Part shown: piece by piece, positions 13,238 through 20,834 of the stretch
Numbering within the stretch: the stretch's first letter is position 1
Layout: each line of letters opens with the position of its first letter
Assembly (NCBI GenBank): GCA_937892655.1
Contig: CALBJC010000097.1
Location: 1 to 20,834, forward strand
Source of the DNA: an uncultured Clostridia bacterium
GTDB lineage: Bacteria; Bacillota; Clostridia; Oscillospirales; Ruminococcaceae
Length of the DNA: 20,834 nucleotides
Direction: 5' to 3'
Translations under genes and position numbers: made by a program
Notes under the pieces: generated by a model
Database searches by the model: none
Told to the model about the DNA's origin: nothing
Seen by the model: the letters and a program-made list of their open reading frames with translations, nothing else

Positions 13238-15481
13238 TTAGATAAATGAAAGCTGGTCAGGATTTTTAACATCCTTTGCAAAGCTGCCTGCTACAGGGAT
13301 AGTTTTTGTCTTGAACTTTGCATATTCCTCAAGCTTTTCATCAGGCACGATCGATGCACTCTCTACCATAGCGCCCTTTGCCTTCATAGTCATAACAGAT
13401 ACACCAATTGTATCCTTTGATGTTTTTGGAAGCAAGAGACCTGTATTGAAAATCATCATTCTGCCGTTTGTTGAGCGTAGCATTACGTTGCAATCCTCTG
13501 TTATATACAGAATTTCAACAAGCCCTGCCTTTGCGCTATACGCATTTATGAGCTTTTTACGGTTTGTTTTTGTTTCGTAAGAAGCAAGCGGTACCTTAGC
13601 AACCTTACCGTTATCGTAAACAAAGAGAAAATGCCCCGAATAATCGGTAGTTACTATCATCTTGCGCACTATTGCGTCAGACTCTTCAAATGAAAGCTCT
13701 GCAGGGATATATGAACCTAAGACACTAGCCTTTGTATCGGCAAACTGAGATGCCTTTGCTTTATAGACAGTAGCTTTATCTGTAAAGAATAAAAGCTCAG
13801 CTTTATTTGTTGTTTCAATCTCATCGGTCATTACATCGCCCTCTTTGAGCTTCTGCTCACCGGACATTCTGAGTGACTGAGGAGTAATCTTTTTGAAATA
13901 TCCGCTCTTAGACATAAAGATTTTTACAGGATAATCAGGGATTTCTTCTTCATCGCTTACATCCTCAACATCGTCTGTAAATACCTTGAGAGTTTTTCTT
14001 GGCTGACCGTATTTTTTAGAAACCTCTTTGAGCTCATCGATGATGATAAGCTTCTGCTTTCTGTCGCTTGCGATAATCTCTTTGATTTCGGCGATAGATT
14101 TTTCGAGGTCATCAATTTCTTCAGTACGCTTTAAGATGTACTCACGGTTTAAATGACGGAGCTTTATTTCAGCTACATATTCAGCCTGAGTTTCATCAAT
14201 ACCAAAGCCTATCATAAGATTTGGAACAACGTCTGCTTCAGCATCGGTTTCACGAACGATCTTAATAGCCTTATCGATATCAAGAAGAATCTTTTCAAGG
14301 CCGCGCAGGATATGAAGCTTTTCGGTTTTCTTCTTCAAATCAAACTCGTATCTTCTCTTGATACAGCCTTTTCTGAATGAGATCCATTCCCTTAAAATAT
14401 CATAAACGCCGAGTACCTTTGGGTAACCGTGAACGAGAATATTGAAGTTGCAGGAATAGTTATCCTGCAAAGGAGTCATCTTATAGAGCTTTTGCATTAG
14501 CTTATCAGGGTCAGTACCACGCTTTAGGTCAAACGCAATTTTAAGACCGTTTTTATCAGTTTCATCTCTTACATAGGAGATTTCTCTGATTTTACCAAGC
14601 TTTATAAGCGCAATAGTTTTTTCAATGATAGCCTCAACTGTTGTTGTAGGCGGGATTTCAACTACCTCTAAGCAGTTTGACTCTTTATCATACTGATACT
14701 TAGATCTGATCTTGATCGAGCCCTGACCTGTTCTGTATATCTTATCAAGCTCTGCCTCATCATAAACCATAAAGCCACCGCCAGGGAAATCAGGACCGTT
14801 TAATGTACCCAAAGCGTTATGGTCATCATCGCGGATTAACGCGATAGTAGTTTCACAGATTTCTGCAAGGTTAAAAGGACATACAGCACTCGCCATAGAT
14901 ACACCGATACCTACATTTGCATTTACCAGAATTGATGGGAAGGTTGCAGGGAATAATGTAGGCTCAAGCATTGTATTATCATAGTTTGGCGCAAAGTCTA
15001 CTGTATCCTTATCAATATCTCTGAAAAGCTCGTTACAGATAGGATCAAGCTTTGCTTCGGTATAACGGGATGCAGCATACGCCATATCTCTTGAATACGC
15101 CTTACCGAAGTTACCCTTTGAGTCAACATACGGATGTAAAAGCGCCTCGTTACCCTTTGAAAGACGCACCATCGTTTCATAGATAGCCCCGTCACCGTGA
15201 GGGTTTAATTTCATTGTCTGACCGACAATGTTAGCAGACTTGGTTTTAGCACCTGTCAAAAGCCCCATTTTATACATTGTATATAAAAGCTTTCTGTGAG
15301 AAGGCTTGAAGCCGTCGATTTCAGGGAAAGCACGGGATACGATAACACTCATAGCATAAGGCATATAGTTTGTTTCGAGAGTTTCGGTAATAGGCTGCTC
15401 TAAGATACTACCAGCGCCCTGAATATATGCGTTAGCCATAGGATTTTCAACAGGCTTTGTTACTTTTGGTTTTCTTGCCAT
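13238..15481 (-). CDS. Type IIA topoisomerase subunit A, ParC/GyrA-type
   Basis: This is the DNA-cleaving subunit. The catalytic tyrosine is Tyr140 in AASRYTEAKL (136-145). Residues 82-106 match the quinolone-resistance region, with NPHGDGAIYE at 93-102. The position that is Ser83 in E. coli GyrA is Gly98 here, and Asp87 is Glu102. A long coiled-coil-rich part follows (about 400-500), then a beta-propeller-like C-terminal domain. No gyrase-type QRRGGKG box is visible there, so this subunit probably cannot wrap DNA as gyrase does and acts more like topoisomerase IV. At 747 residues it is shorter than GyrA. The partner subunit gene lies 23 bp upstream and a Fur-family gene 17 bp downstream. It is not named parC with certainty because Clostridia carry several type IIA sets, and the main gyrA is not in this window. 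Confidence 0.92.
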   Translation of the reverse strand: MARKPKVTKPVENPMANAYIQGAGSILEQPITETLETNYMPYAMSVIVSRAFPEIDGFKPSHRKLLYTMYKMGLLTGAKTKSANIVGQTMKLNPHGDGAIYETMVRLSKGNEALLHPYVDSKGNFGKAYSRDMAYAASRYTEAKLDPICNELFRDIDKDTVDFAPNYDNTMLEPTLFPATFPSILVNANVGIGVSMASAVCPFNLAEICETTIALIRDDDHNALGTLNGPDFPGGGFMVYDEAELDKIYRTGQGSIKIRSKYQYDKESNCLEVVEIPPTTTVEAIIEKTIALIKLGKIREISYVRDETDKNGLKIAFDLKRGTDPDKLMQKLYKMTPLQDNYSCNFNILVHGYPKVLGVYDILREWISFRKGCIKRRYEFDLKKKTEKLHILRGLEKILLDIDKAIKIVRETDAEADVVPNLMIGFGIDETQAEYVAEIKLRHLNREYILKRTEEIDDLEKSIAEIKEIIASDRKQKLIIIDELKEVSKKYGQPRKTLKVFTDDVEDVSDEEEIPDYPVKIFMSKSGYFKKITPQSLRMSGEQKLKEGDVMTDEIETTNKAELLFFTDKATVYKAKASQFADTKASVLGSYIPAELSFEESDAIVRKMIVTTDYSGHFLFVYDNGKVAKVPLASYETKTNRKKLINAYSAKAGLVEILYITEDCNVMLRSTNGRMMIFNTGLLLPKTSKDTIGVSVMTMKAKGAMVESASIVPDEKLEEYAKFKTKTIPVAGSFAKDVKNPDQLSFI

Positions 15482-15504
15482 AATTATGAGCTTTCCTTTC
15501 TTCG

Positions 15505-17493
15505 CTAGCTGATGTCAGCAAGCTCGATATAATCGTGTCCCTTTTCGGAAACAAACTGCTTTCTGCCCTGAAGATTTTCACCAAGCAAAACATCAAACAT
15601 CTCGGCTGTTGCCGCTACGTCATCAGGACATACCTTGATGAGCCTTCTTGTGTCAGGATGCATAGTTGTAAGCGACATCATATCAGGGTCGTTTTCACCA
15701 AGACCCTTTGAACGCTGGATAGTAAACTTCTGCTCACCTATCATTTCAAGGATTTCAACCTTTTCCTTTTCGTTATACGCAAAGTAGGTTTTATCCTTTG
15801 TAGTGATTTCAAAAAGCGGTGATTCAGCTATATATACATAGCCCTGTTCAATTAAAGTAGGGGTTAACCTGTAGAGCATTGTTAAAATAAGAGTTCTGAT
15901 CTGGAAGCCGTCGACATCGGCATCGGTACAGATTACAATCTTATTCCAACGAAGGTTTTCGATATTGAAGGTTGAGAGGTTTTTATTCTGCTTTGCCTTT
16001 ACCTCAACGCCACAGCCTAAAACTCTTATAAGGTCGGTAATGATCTCACTCTTGAAAATCTTATCGTAGCCTGCCTTCAAGCAGTTTAAAATCTTACCTC
16101 TTACAGGCATGATAGCCTGAAATTCAGCATCACGCGCGAGCTTTACAGAACCAAGAGCAGAGTCACCCTCTACGATGTAGAGCTCTCTTCTTGAAACATC
16201 CTTTGCTCTGCAGTCAACAAATTTTTGAACCATATTTGAAAGGTCGATATTGCCGGCAAGCTTTTTTGTGATGTTGAGCCTTGTTTTTTCAGCAGACTCA
16301 CGGGCACGCTTGTTTACCATAACCTGCTCGGCAATCTTGAGCGCTTCATCAGGGTTTTCGATAAAGTAAACCTCGATCTGATGCTTTAAAAACTCGGTCA
16401 TTGCCTCATAGATAAACTTATTGGTAATAGCCTTTTTGGTCTGGTTTTCGTAAGAGGTTTCTGTTGAGAATGAGCTAGATACCAAAACTAAGCATTCTTC
16501 AACGTCAGCATAGGTAATCTTACTTTCATTCTTATTATACTTGTTTGTATTCTTAAGGTACGCGTCAATCTGAGATACAAACGCCTGCTTTACAGCTCGC
16601 TCAGGGCTACCACCATGTTCGAGAAAGCTTGAGTTATGATAGTATTCTACAAACTTTACCTTGTTTGAGAAGGTAAATGACACCATCAGCTTTACCTTGT
16701 ATTCATTCTTATCCTCTCTGTCTCTACCCTTTCGCTCTGCAGACCATGTCTGGATAGAGGTCTGATTATTGTCCGAAACAATTTCCTTTACATAATCGGA
16801 AATGCCGTTTTCATAAATAAAGTTCTGCTCTGAAAAGCTGCCGTTTTCATCCTGAAGGCGTAAAACAAAAAGGATGTTAGGGTTTACAACAGCCTGTCTT
16901 TTCAAAACATCAATAAAATATTCATCTTCAATGGCGATATCGGTAAATACTTCAAGGTCCGGTCTCCAATGGGTTTTTGTACCTGTTTTGTTCTTCTTAC
17001 CCTCAGAGACAGTAAGACCGCCTATGTTTTTACCCTTTTCAAAATGGAGATTGTATTTTTTGCCGTCACGGAAAACCTCAACATCCATATACTCCGACGC
17101 ATACTGGGTAGCACAAGCACCGAGACCGTTCAAGCCAAGAGAATACTCATAGTTTTCGCCCTCGTTGTTCTTATACTTACCGCCGGCATGAAGCTCACAG
17201 TATACAAGCTCCCAGTTGTAACGGTTTTCTGCCTTGTTAAAGTCAACAGGGCAGCCACGGCCGAAGTCTTCAACCTCGATACTGTTATCTTTATATTTGG
17301 TAACTATAATTTTATTACCGTTACCGTCTCTTGCCTCGTCGATAGAGTTAGAGAGAATTTCAAACATTGCATGCTTACAGCCCTCAAGACCATCTGAGCC
17401 AAAAATTACCGCCGGGCGCTTTCTTACACGCTCTTCGCCCTTTAAGGATACTATGGCCTCGTTATCATAGCTGTTTTTCTTTTCTTTCGCCAT
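15505..17493 (-). CDS. Type IIA topoisomerase subunit B, ParE/GyrB-type
   Basis: This is the ATPase subunit that drives strand passage. The 662-residue protein has a GHKL ATPase domain: EILSNSIDEA (45-54, with Glu45 and Asn49), EDFGRG (75-80), LHAGGKY (101-107), LGLNGLGACATQ (119-130) and the ATP-contacting QTK loop (351-353). The TOPRIM domain has EGDSA (442-446) and DADVD (524-528), and KGLGE follows at 596-600. Small departures from the usual motifs are visible: GLNGLG instead of GLHGVG, EGDSALGS instead of EGDSAGGS, and SFLEHGGSPERA in the transducer. This suggests a diverged ParE-like paralogue rather than the main GyrB. The ATG follows AAAGGGA. It lies 20 bp after the stop of the LiaF-like gene and 23 bp before the subunit A gene, so these are probably cotranscribed. 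Confidence 0.93.
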   Translation of the reverse strand: MAKEKKNSYDNEAIVSLKGEERVRKRPAVIFGSDGLEGCKHAMFEILSNSIDEARDGNGNKIIVTKYKDNSIEVEDFGRGCPVDFNKAENRYNWELVYCELHAGGKYKNNEGENYEYSLGLNGLGACATQYASEYMDVEVFRDGKKYNLHFEKGKNIGGLTVSEGKKNKTGTKTHWRPDLEVFTDIAIEDEYFIDVLKRQAVVNPNILFVLRLQDENGSFSEQNFIYENGISDYVKEIVSDNNQTSIQTWSAERKGRDREDKNEYKVKLMVSFTFSNKVKFVEYYHNSSFLEHGGSPERAVKQAFVSQIDAYLKNTNKYNKNESKITYADVEECLVLVSSSFSTETSYENQTKKAITNKFIYEAMTEFLKHQIEVYFIENPDEALKIAEQVMVNKRARESAEKTRLNITKKLAGNIDLSNMVQKFVDCRAKDVSRRELYIVEGDSALGSVKLARDAEFQAIMPVRGKILNCLKAGYDKIFKSEIITDLIRVLGCGVEVKAKQNKNLSTFNIENLRWNKIVICTDADVDGFQIRTLILTMLYRLTPTLIEQGYVYIAESPLFEITTKDKTYFAYNEKEKVEILEMIGEQKFTIQRSKGLGENDPDMMSLTTMHPDTRRLIKVCPDDVAATAEMFDVLLGENLQGRKQFVSEKGHDYIELADIS

Positions 17494-17513
17494 TTTCTGA
17501 TTTCCCTTTCGGA

Positions 17514-18488
17514 TTAGTTATTTGTTACTTCTTCTGTGATTTCAGATTCCACTTCTTCTGCTACTTCTTCAAGCTTTTCTTCAACAGCTTCTACAACTTC
17601 TTCTACCTTTTCTTCAGGAGTAACACTTTCCATAGAAGCCTTGATTTCTTCTTCAGATGGGGTAATGAGAGCTACAGGCTCTTCAATGATTTCGTTTTTC
17701 TCCTTCTTATCTTCCTTTGCAGGCTCAGGAGTATTGTCATTTTCCTTATATATCTTTACAAAAGGCTTGCCCTTATATTCATCAAACGCTGCAGGAGATG
17801 AAGCTACAACGATTTTACCGAAGGTTGCCTGAGAATTTAAGATAAAGTTTGTATTGCTGTCATCCTCTGCGGCAAGGCGGACTGCTGTTTTACCGAATGC
17901 ACAGTCTGAAACTACCTTTGGAACAGCGCCTGCAGGCAGGCGAAGCTTTACCTTACCAAACAGAGCCTTTGCATTGATCACAGTATCAGGCTCAAGCTGA
18001 GTTTCGTCAAGAGATACGCAAAGAGTACCAAATCTGGCTGTAAACTTACCGCTCTTTAAAACCTTAGCTGTACTCTTAACGTGGCGAGGGTGACCAAAGG
18101 TTGATTTTTTAGCGTTTTTCTTTTTAAACTTTGAAGGCTTTGCAAGGAAAGGATCAAGCTCTTTATCACTGCGGGCTGCAGAGCCTAGACAAGTAAGTGC
18201 TAAAGCCATTAAAGCCATAACTATAACAAGATGAATTTTACCGTCATCAGTATTTGCAAAGCCGTTTTCATAGAGTATGTAGCCGATACCCGCAAAATAC
18301 AAAACTGAGTTTACTACATTTGTACCAAAAAGGAAAATCCAGATTACTGCTAAGATGATAGGCACAGCACCCATAAGAGCTGTAAATTTAAAACTGTAAT
18401 CCCACCAGCCGAATAGATATGCCGAAACTACAATAGCGGCAAGTAAAAACAATGCACCGATTGATGAACGTAAATATCTGCTTTTCAC
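17514..18488 (-). CDS. LiaF-like membrane protein with acidic C-terminal tail
   Basis: The start chosen is the GTG at 18488, nine bases after AAAGGG; an in-frame ATG at 18506 has no ribosome binding site before it. The 324-residue protein has about four membrane segments (roughly 7-28, 35-55, 58-74 and 86-104). A basic linker follows (KFKKKNAKK). Next comes a soluble beta-rich region (about 145-232) with a phenylalanine-glycine motif repeated at near-regular spacing: RFGTLCV, LFGKVKL, AFGKTAV and TFGKIVV. This layout resembles LiaF and related cell-envelope stress proteins with a C-terminal beta-helix domain. The last 70 or so residues are rich in Glu and very acidic, probably disordered. It is the first gene of the probable operon with the topoisomerase subunits and the Fur-family regulator. 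Its role is unknown. Confidence 0.75.
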   Translation of the reverse strand: MKSRYLRSSIGALFLLAAIVVSAYLFGWWDYSFKFTALMGAVPIILAVIWIFLFGTNVVNSVLYFAGIGYILYENGFANTDDGKIHLVIVMALMALALTCLGSAARSDKELDPFLAKPSKFKKKNAKKSTFGHPRHVKSTAKVLKSGKFTARFGTLCVSLDETQLEPDTVINAKALFGKVKLRLPAGAVPKVVSDCAFGKTAVRLAAEDDSNTNFILNSQATFGKIVVASSPAAFDEYKGKPFVKIYKENDNTPEPAKEDKKEKNEIIEEPVALITPSEEEIKASMESVTPEEKVEEVVEAVEEKLEEVAEEVESEITEEVTNN

Positions 18489-18556
18489 AATATCATTCCC
18501 TTTCATTTTACATTAAATTGTATACGCCAAACAGCAATAAACACCATATATAGAAT

Positions 18557-18585
18557 ATTATAACATAAATGAAAACAAAAATCAA
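18557..18585 (-). promoter_or_regulatory. Promoter of the LiaF-like/topoisomerase operon
   Basis: On the - strand, TTGATT (18585-18580) and TATAAT (18562-18557) are 17 bp apart, with TGT preceding the -10 (extended -10). It is the only strong promoter seen for the four downstream genes. The predicted leader to the GTG start is about 60 bases. Confidence 0.88.
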
Positions 18586-18604
18586 ATACTGTTTTCATAA
18601 TTTT

Positions 18605-18638
18605 ATAAAAAAATCGCACCTTTTTGAAGGTGCGATTT
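18605..18638 (-). terminator. Terminator of the ATP synthase operon
   Basis: AAATCGCACCTT (18611-18622) pairs with AAGGTGCGATTT (18627-18638) around a four-base loop. On the - strand a T run follows (18613-18607). It lies directly after the atpC stop. Confidence 0.94.
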
Positions 18639-18644
18639 AATAAT

Positions 18645-19052
18645 TTACATTTTACCTGATACTGAAAGACGGTTCAGAGCACGCTTTAGCTTCTGAGAAG
18701 CTATATCCATTTCCTTGGAGCTTTGAGCAGCCTTCAGGCGCTCTCTCGCTCTTTGCTCTGCTTTTTTTGCACGCTCTGAGTCAATCTCATCTGCCCATTC
18801 AACAGCGTTACCGAGTACTGTAACTATGCCGTCACATACAGATACTACGCCGTTTGAAACAGCGGCATCACGGCTGTTGCCGTCTTCATATTTGATTTTC
18901 ATAGGCCCTGCAGGTAAAAGGGCTGTATAGTTTATATGACCTGCCATTATACCGACGTTGCCCTCGGTAGTTCTGACGGTAAGCTGTACGCATTCGCCGT
19001 CAAAGAAGGTCTTTTCAGGAGTTATAATTTTAAGATTAAACTTGTTCATCAT
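18645..19052 (-). CDS. atpC: ATP synthase F1 epsilon subunit
   Basis: The 135-residue protein forms part of the rotating central stalk of F1 and can inhibit ATP hydrolysis. The N-terminal beta-sandwich covers about 1-85, with FNLKIITPEKTFFDGE and GNVGIMAGHINYTALL. The C-terminal pair of helices (about 90-135) is rich in Arg, Lys, Glu and Ala. Two ATG codons lie in tandem at the start; both are within reach of AAGGGAAG, and the first (19052) is used here. It is the last gene of the atp operon, 15 bp after atpD, and is followed by a strong terminator. Confidence 0.96.
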   Translation of the reverse strand: MMNKFNLKIITPEKTFFDGECVQLTVRTTEGNVGIMAGHINYTALLPAGPMKIKYEDGNSRDAAVSNGVVSVCDGIVTVLGNAVEWADEIDSERAKKAEQRARERLKAAQSSKEMDIASQKLKRALNRLSVSGKM

Positions 19053-19067
19053 AAACTTCCCTTCAGA

Positions 19068-20459
19068 TTACTTGTTAGCCTTTGCCTTCTCAACAGCTTC
19101 GTCAATTGTACCTACGAACAAGAATGCTGATTCAGGAAGGTCATCGTGCTTACCTTCAATAATTTCCTTGAAGCCACGGATAGTTTCCTTGATAGGAACA
19201 TACTTACCCTCCATACCTGTAAACTGTTCTGCTACAGAGAATGGCTGTGATAAGAAACGCTGAATCTTTCTAGCTCTTGATACTGTGAGCTTATCTTCTT
19301 CAGAAAGCTCATCCATACCCATAATAGCGATGATATCCTGAAGCTCGTTATATCTCTGAAGGATAGACTGAACATCTCTTGCTACCTGATAATGCTCCTT
19401 GCCTACGATTTCAGGAGTTAAGATTCTTGAGTTTGATTCAAGAGGGTCAACCGCAGGGAAGATACCAAGAGAAGCTATATTTCTTGACAATACGGTTGTA
19501 GCATCAAGGTGAGCAAAGGTTGTAGCAGGAGCAGGGTCAGTAAGGTCATCGGCAGGAACGTAAACAGCCTGAACCGATGTGATAGAGCCCTTCTTTGTAG
19601 ATGTGATTCTTTCCTGCAATGCACCCATTTCGGTTGCAAGAGTTGGCTGATAACCAACCGCTGATGGCATACGGCCTAACAGCGCTGAAACCTCTGAGCC
19701 TGCCTGAGTAAATCTGAAGATGTTGTCAATAAAGAGCAAAACATCCTGATTTTCTTCATCTCTGAAATATTCAGCCATTGTAAGACCTGAAAGACCTACT
19801 CTCATTCTCGCTCCGGGTGGCTCGTTCATCTGACCGTAAACAAGAACAGTTTTATCGATAACGCCTGATTCCATCATTTCGTTATAAAGGTCGTTACCCT
19901 CTCTTGTTCTTTCACCAACACCTGTAAATACGGAGATACCGCCATGCTGCTTTGCAACGTTGTTGATAAGCTCCATAATAAGAACCGTCTTACCAACACC
20001 GGCACCGCCGAAAAGACCGATTTTACCACCCTTTAAGTAAGGAGCGATAAGGTCAACTACCTTGATACCGGTTTCCAAAACTTCATTTGTTGCCATCTGT
20101 TCTTCATAAGCAGGTGGCTGACGGTGAATTTCCCATCTCTTTTCACATTCAGGGGCAGGCTTGTTATCAACAGGCTCGCCAAGGAGGTTGAATACTCTTG
20201 AAAGAGTTTCCTTACCTACAGGAACTGTGATGGATTTACCTGTATCTACAGCTTCAACACCACGCATCAAGCCGTCGGTTGAACCCATAGCGATACAGCG
20301 CACAACATCATCACCGATATGCTGTGCTACTTCAACAACGAGCTTTTCGCCGTTGTTTTCAATTTCAATAGCGTTTAAAAGGTTTGGCAGATTTTCTTTT
20401 GTAAACTTGATGTCAACTACAGCGCCGACAATCTGCACAACCTTACCGATATTTTTCAT
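19068..20459 (-). CDS. atpD: ATP synthase F1 beta subunit
   Basis: This is the catalytic subunit of the F1 hexamer, on the cytoplasmic face of the membrane. The 463-residue length is normal. An N-terminal beta-barrel (about 1-80) is followed by the nucleotide-binding domain. The P-loop is GGAGVGKT (151-158), the catalytic glutamate lies in GVGERTREG (Glu183), and the Walker B aspartate is in VLLFIDNIFRF (240-250). The DELSEED segment that couples to the gamma subunit follows in the C-terminal helical domain. The ATG is preceded by AGAGGAAG. It lies 21 bp after atpG and 15 bp before atpC, the usual order. Whether the enzyme pumps protons or sodium is decided by the c subunit, which is outside the window. 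Confidence 0.98.
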   Translation of the reverse strand: MKNIGKVVQIVGAVVDIKFTKENLPNLLNAIEIENNGEKLVVEVAQHIGDDVVRCIAMGSTDGLMRGVEAVDTGKSITVPVGKETLSRVFNLLGEPVDNKPAPECEKRWEIHRQPPAYEEQMATNEVLETGIKVVDLIAPYLKGGKIGLFGGAGVGKTVLIMELINNVAKQHGGISVFTGVGERTREGNDLYNEMMESGVIDKTVLVYGQMNEPPGARMRVGLSGLTMAEYFRDEENQDVLLFIDNIFRFTQAGSEVSALLGRMPSAVGYQPTLATEMGALQERITSTKKGSITSVQAVYVPADDLTDPAPATTFAHLDATTVLSRNIASLGIFPAVDPLESNSRILTPEIVGKEHYQVARDVQSILQRYNELQDIIAIMGMDELSEEDKLTVSRARKIQRFLSQPFSVAEQFTGMEGKYVPIKETIRGFKEIIEGKHDDLPESAFLFVGTIDEAVEKAKANK

Positions 20460-20480
20460 TGGCTTATACTTCCTCTCAAT

Positions 20481-20834
20481 TTATTTGTGGAACATAGAGC
20501 CTGATACAATTTCTGTAAGCTCCTGAGTGATCATTGCCTGTCTTGCACGGTTATATAAAAGTGAAAGATTATCAATCATTTCACTAGCGTTATCTGACGC
20601 TGACTCCATAGCAGAACGTCTTGCAGCCTGCTCAGCAGCGTAAGAATCAATAATCGCACCATACAGAATACCCGATATATACTGCGGAATCAGACCGTCA
20701 AACACAGCCTGCGCAGATGGCTCATAGGTAGTAAGCTCATGCACAAGACCTGTCTGCTTTGTAGCGTGGAACGCTTCAAGAGGCAGTAAAGTCATAGTTT
20801 CTGCATTCTGAACAAGGGCAGATACGAGCGTTGT
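20481..20834 (-). CDS. atpG: ATP synthase F1 gamma subunit, C-terminal part
   Basis: The frame is open across the window edge (first visible residues TTLVSALVQNAETM), so the gene starts outside. The visible 117 residues are the C-terminal third. They include the long helix that inserts into the F1 hexamer, with the family signature SAMESASDNASEMID and LYNRARQAMITQELTEIVSG near the end. The gamma subunit is the rotating shaft that couples membrane ion flow to ATP synthesis. It precedes atpD by 21 bp, in the normal operon order. Confidence 0.96.
   Translation of the reverse strand, partial: TTLVSALVQNAETMTLLPLEAFHATKQTGLVHELTTYEPSAQAVFDGLIPQYISGILYGAIIDSYAAEQAARRSAMESASDNASEMIDNLSLLYNRARQAMITQELTEIVSGSMFHK

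Noticed and set aside
16874..17801. Several + strand frames opposite the ParE-type and LiaF-like genes
   Set aside because: Low-complexity or Cys/Phe/Ser-rich translations without start signals; they are shadows of the - strand genes.
18489..18506. ATG at 18506 as the start of the LiaF-like gene
   Set aside because: No ribosome binding site precedes it, while the GTG at 18488 lies nine bases after AAAGGG.

Overview
The window looks like chromosomal DNA from a Clostridia-type Firmicute, most plausibly a gut or rumen Ruminococcus-like organism (Oscillospiraceae). Evidence: purine-rich Shine-Dalgarno sites (GGAGG/AAGGGA) precede nearly every gene, intergenic DNA is AT-rich with sigmaA promoters that often carry an extended -10 (TGnTATAAT), and intrinsic terminators are tight. 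The gene set also fits: a Ruminococcus-type GH5 glycanase, BlaI/BlaR1-like regulators, DegV, and a second-type ParE/ParC topoisomerase pair. The species call is an inference. No tRNA, rRNA, CRISPR array, insertion sequence or phage gene was seen.

Left half (1-10,050), mostly + strand. The window opens inside a GH5 glycanase gene that is broken by a frameshift. It is followed by pyrE (orotate phosphoribosyltransferase). A BlaI-type repressor and a BlaR1/MecR1-like membrane metallopeptidase form a two-gene operon behind a promoter with two tandem operator dyads. The sensor half of the BlaR1-like protein is not a penicillin-binding domain but a duplicated unknown domain. A degV-type gene converges on it. 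Divergent from degV is a 200-residue Qnr/McbG-sized pentapeptide-repeat protein. Then come carB, without carA beside it, and a small four-helix membrane protein. Each of these units has its own promoter and terminator.

Right half (10,059-20,834), all - strand. glgP (glycogen/maltodextrin phosphorylase) lies behind a 342-bp intergenic region that holds at least one and probably two promoters, a 15-bp palindrome and a Fur-type box. Upstream is a probable four-gene transcription unit: a LiaF-like membrane protein with an acidic tail, a ParE/GyrB-type ATPase subunit, a ParC/GyrA-type cleavage subunit, and a Fur-family metalloregulator. The window ends with the 3' part of the ATP synthase operon (atpG partial, atpD, atpC).

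Functionally this is mostly housekeeping: pyrimidine synthesis, glycogen breakdown, topology and energy. The points most worth a second look are the unusual BlaR1-like sensor with its tandem operators, the topoisomerase pair (glycine at the quinolone-contact serine position) encoded with a LiaF-like protein and a Fur regulator, the pentapeptide protein in the same window, and the glgP upstream region.
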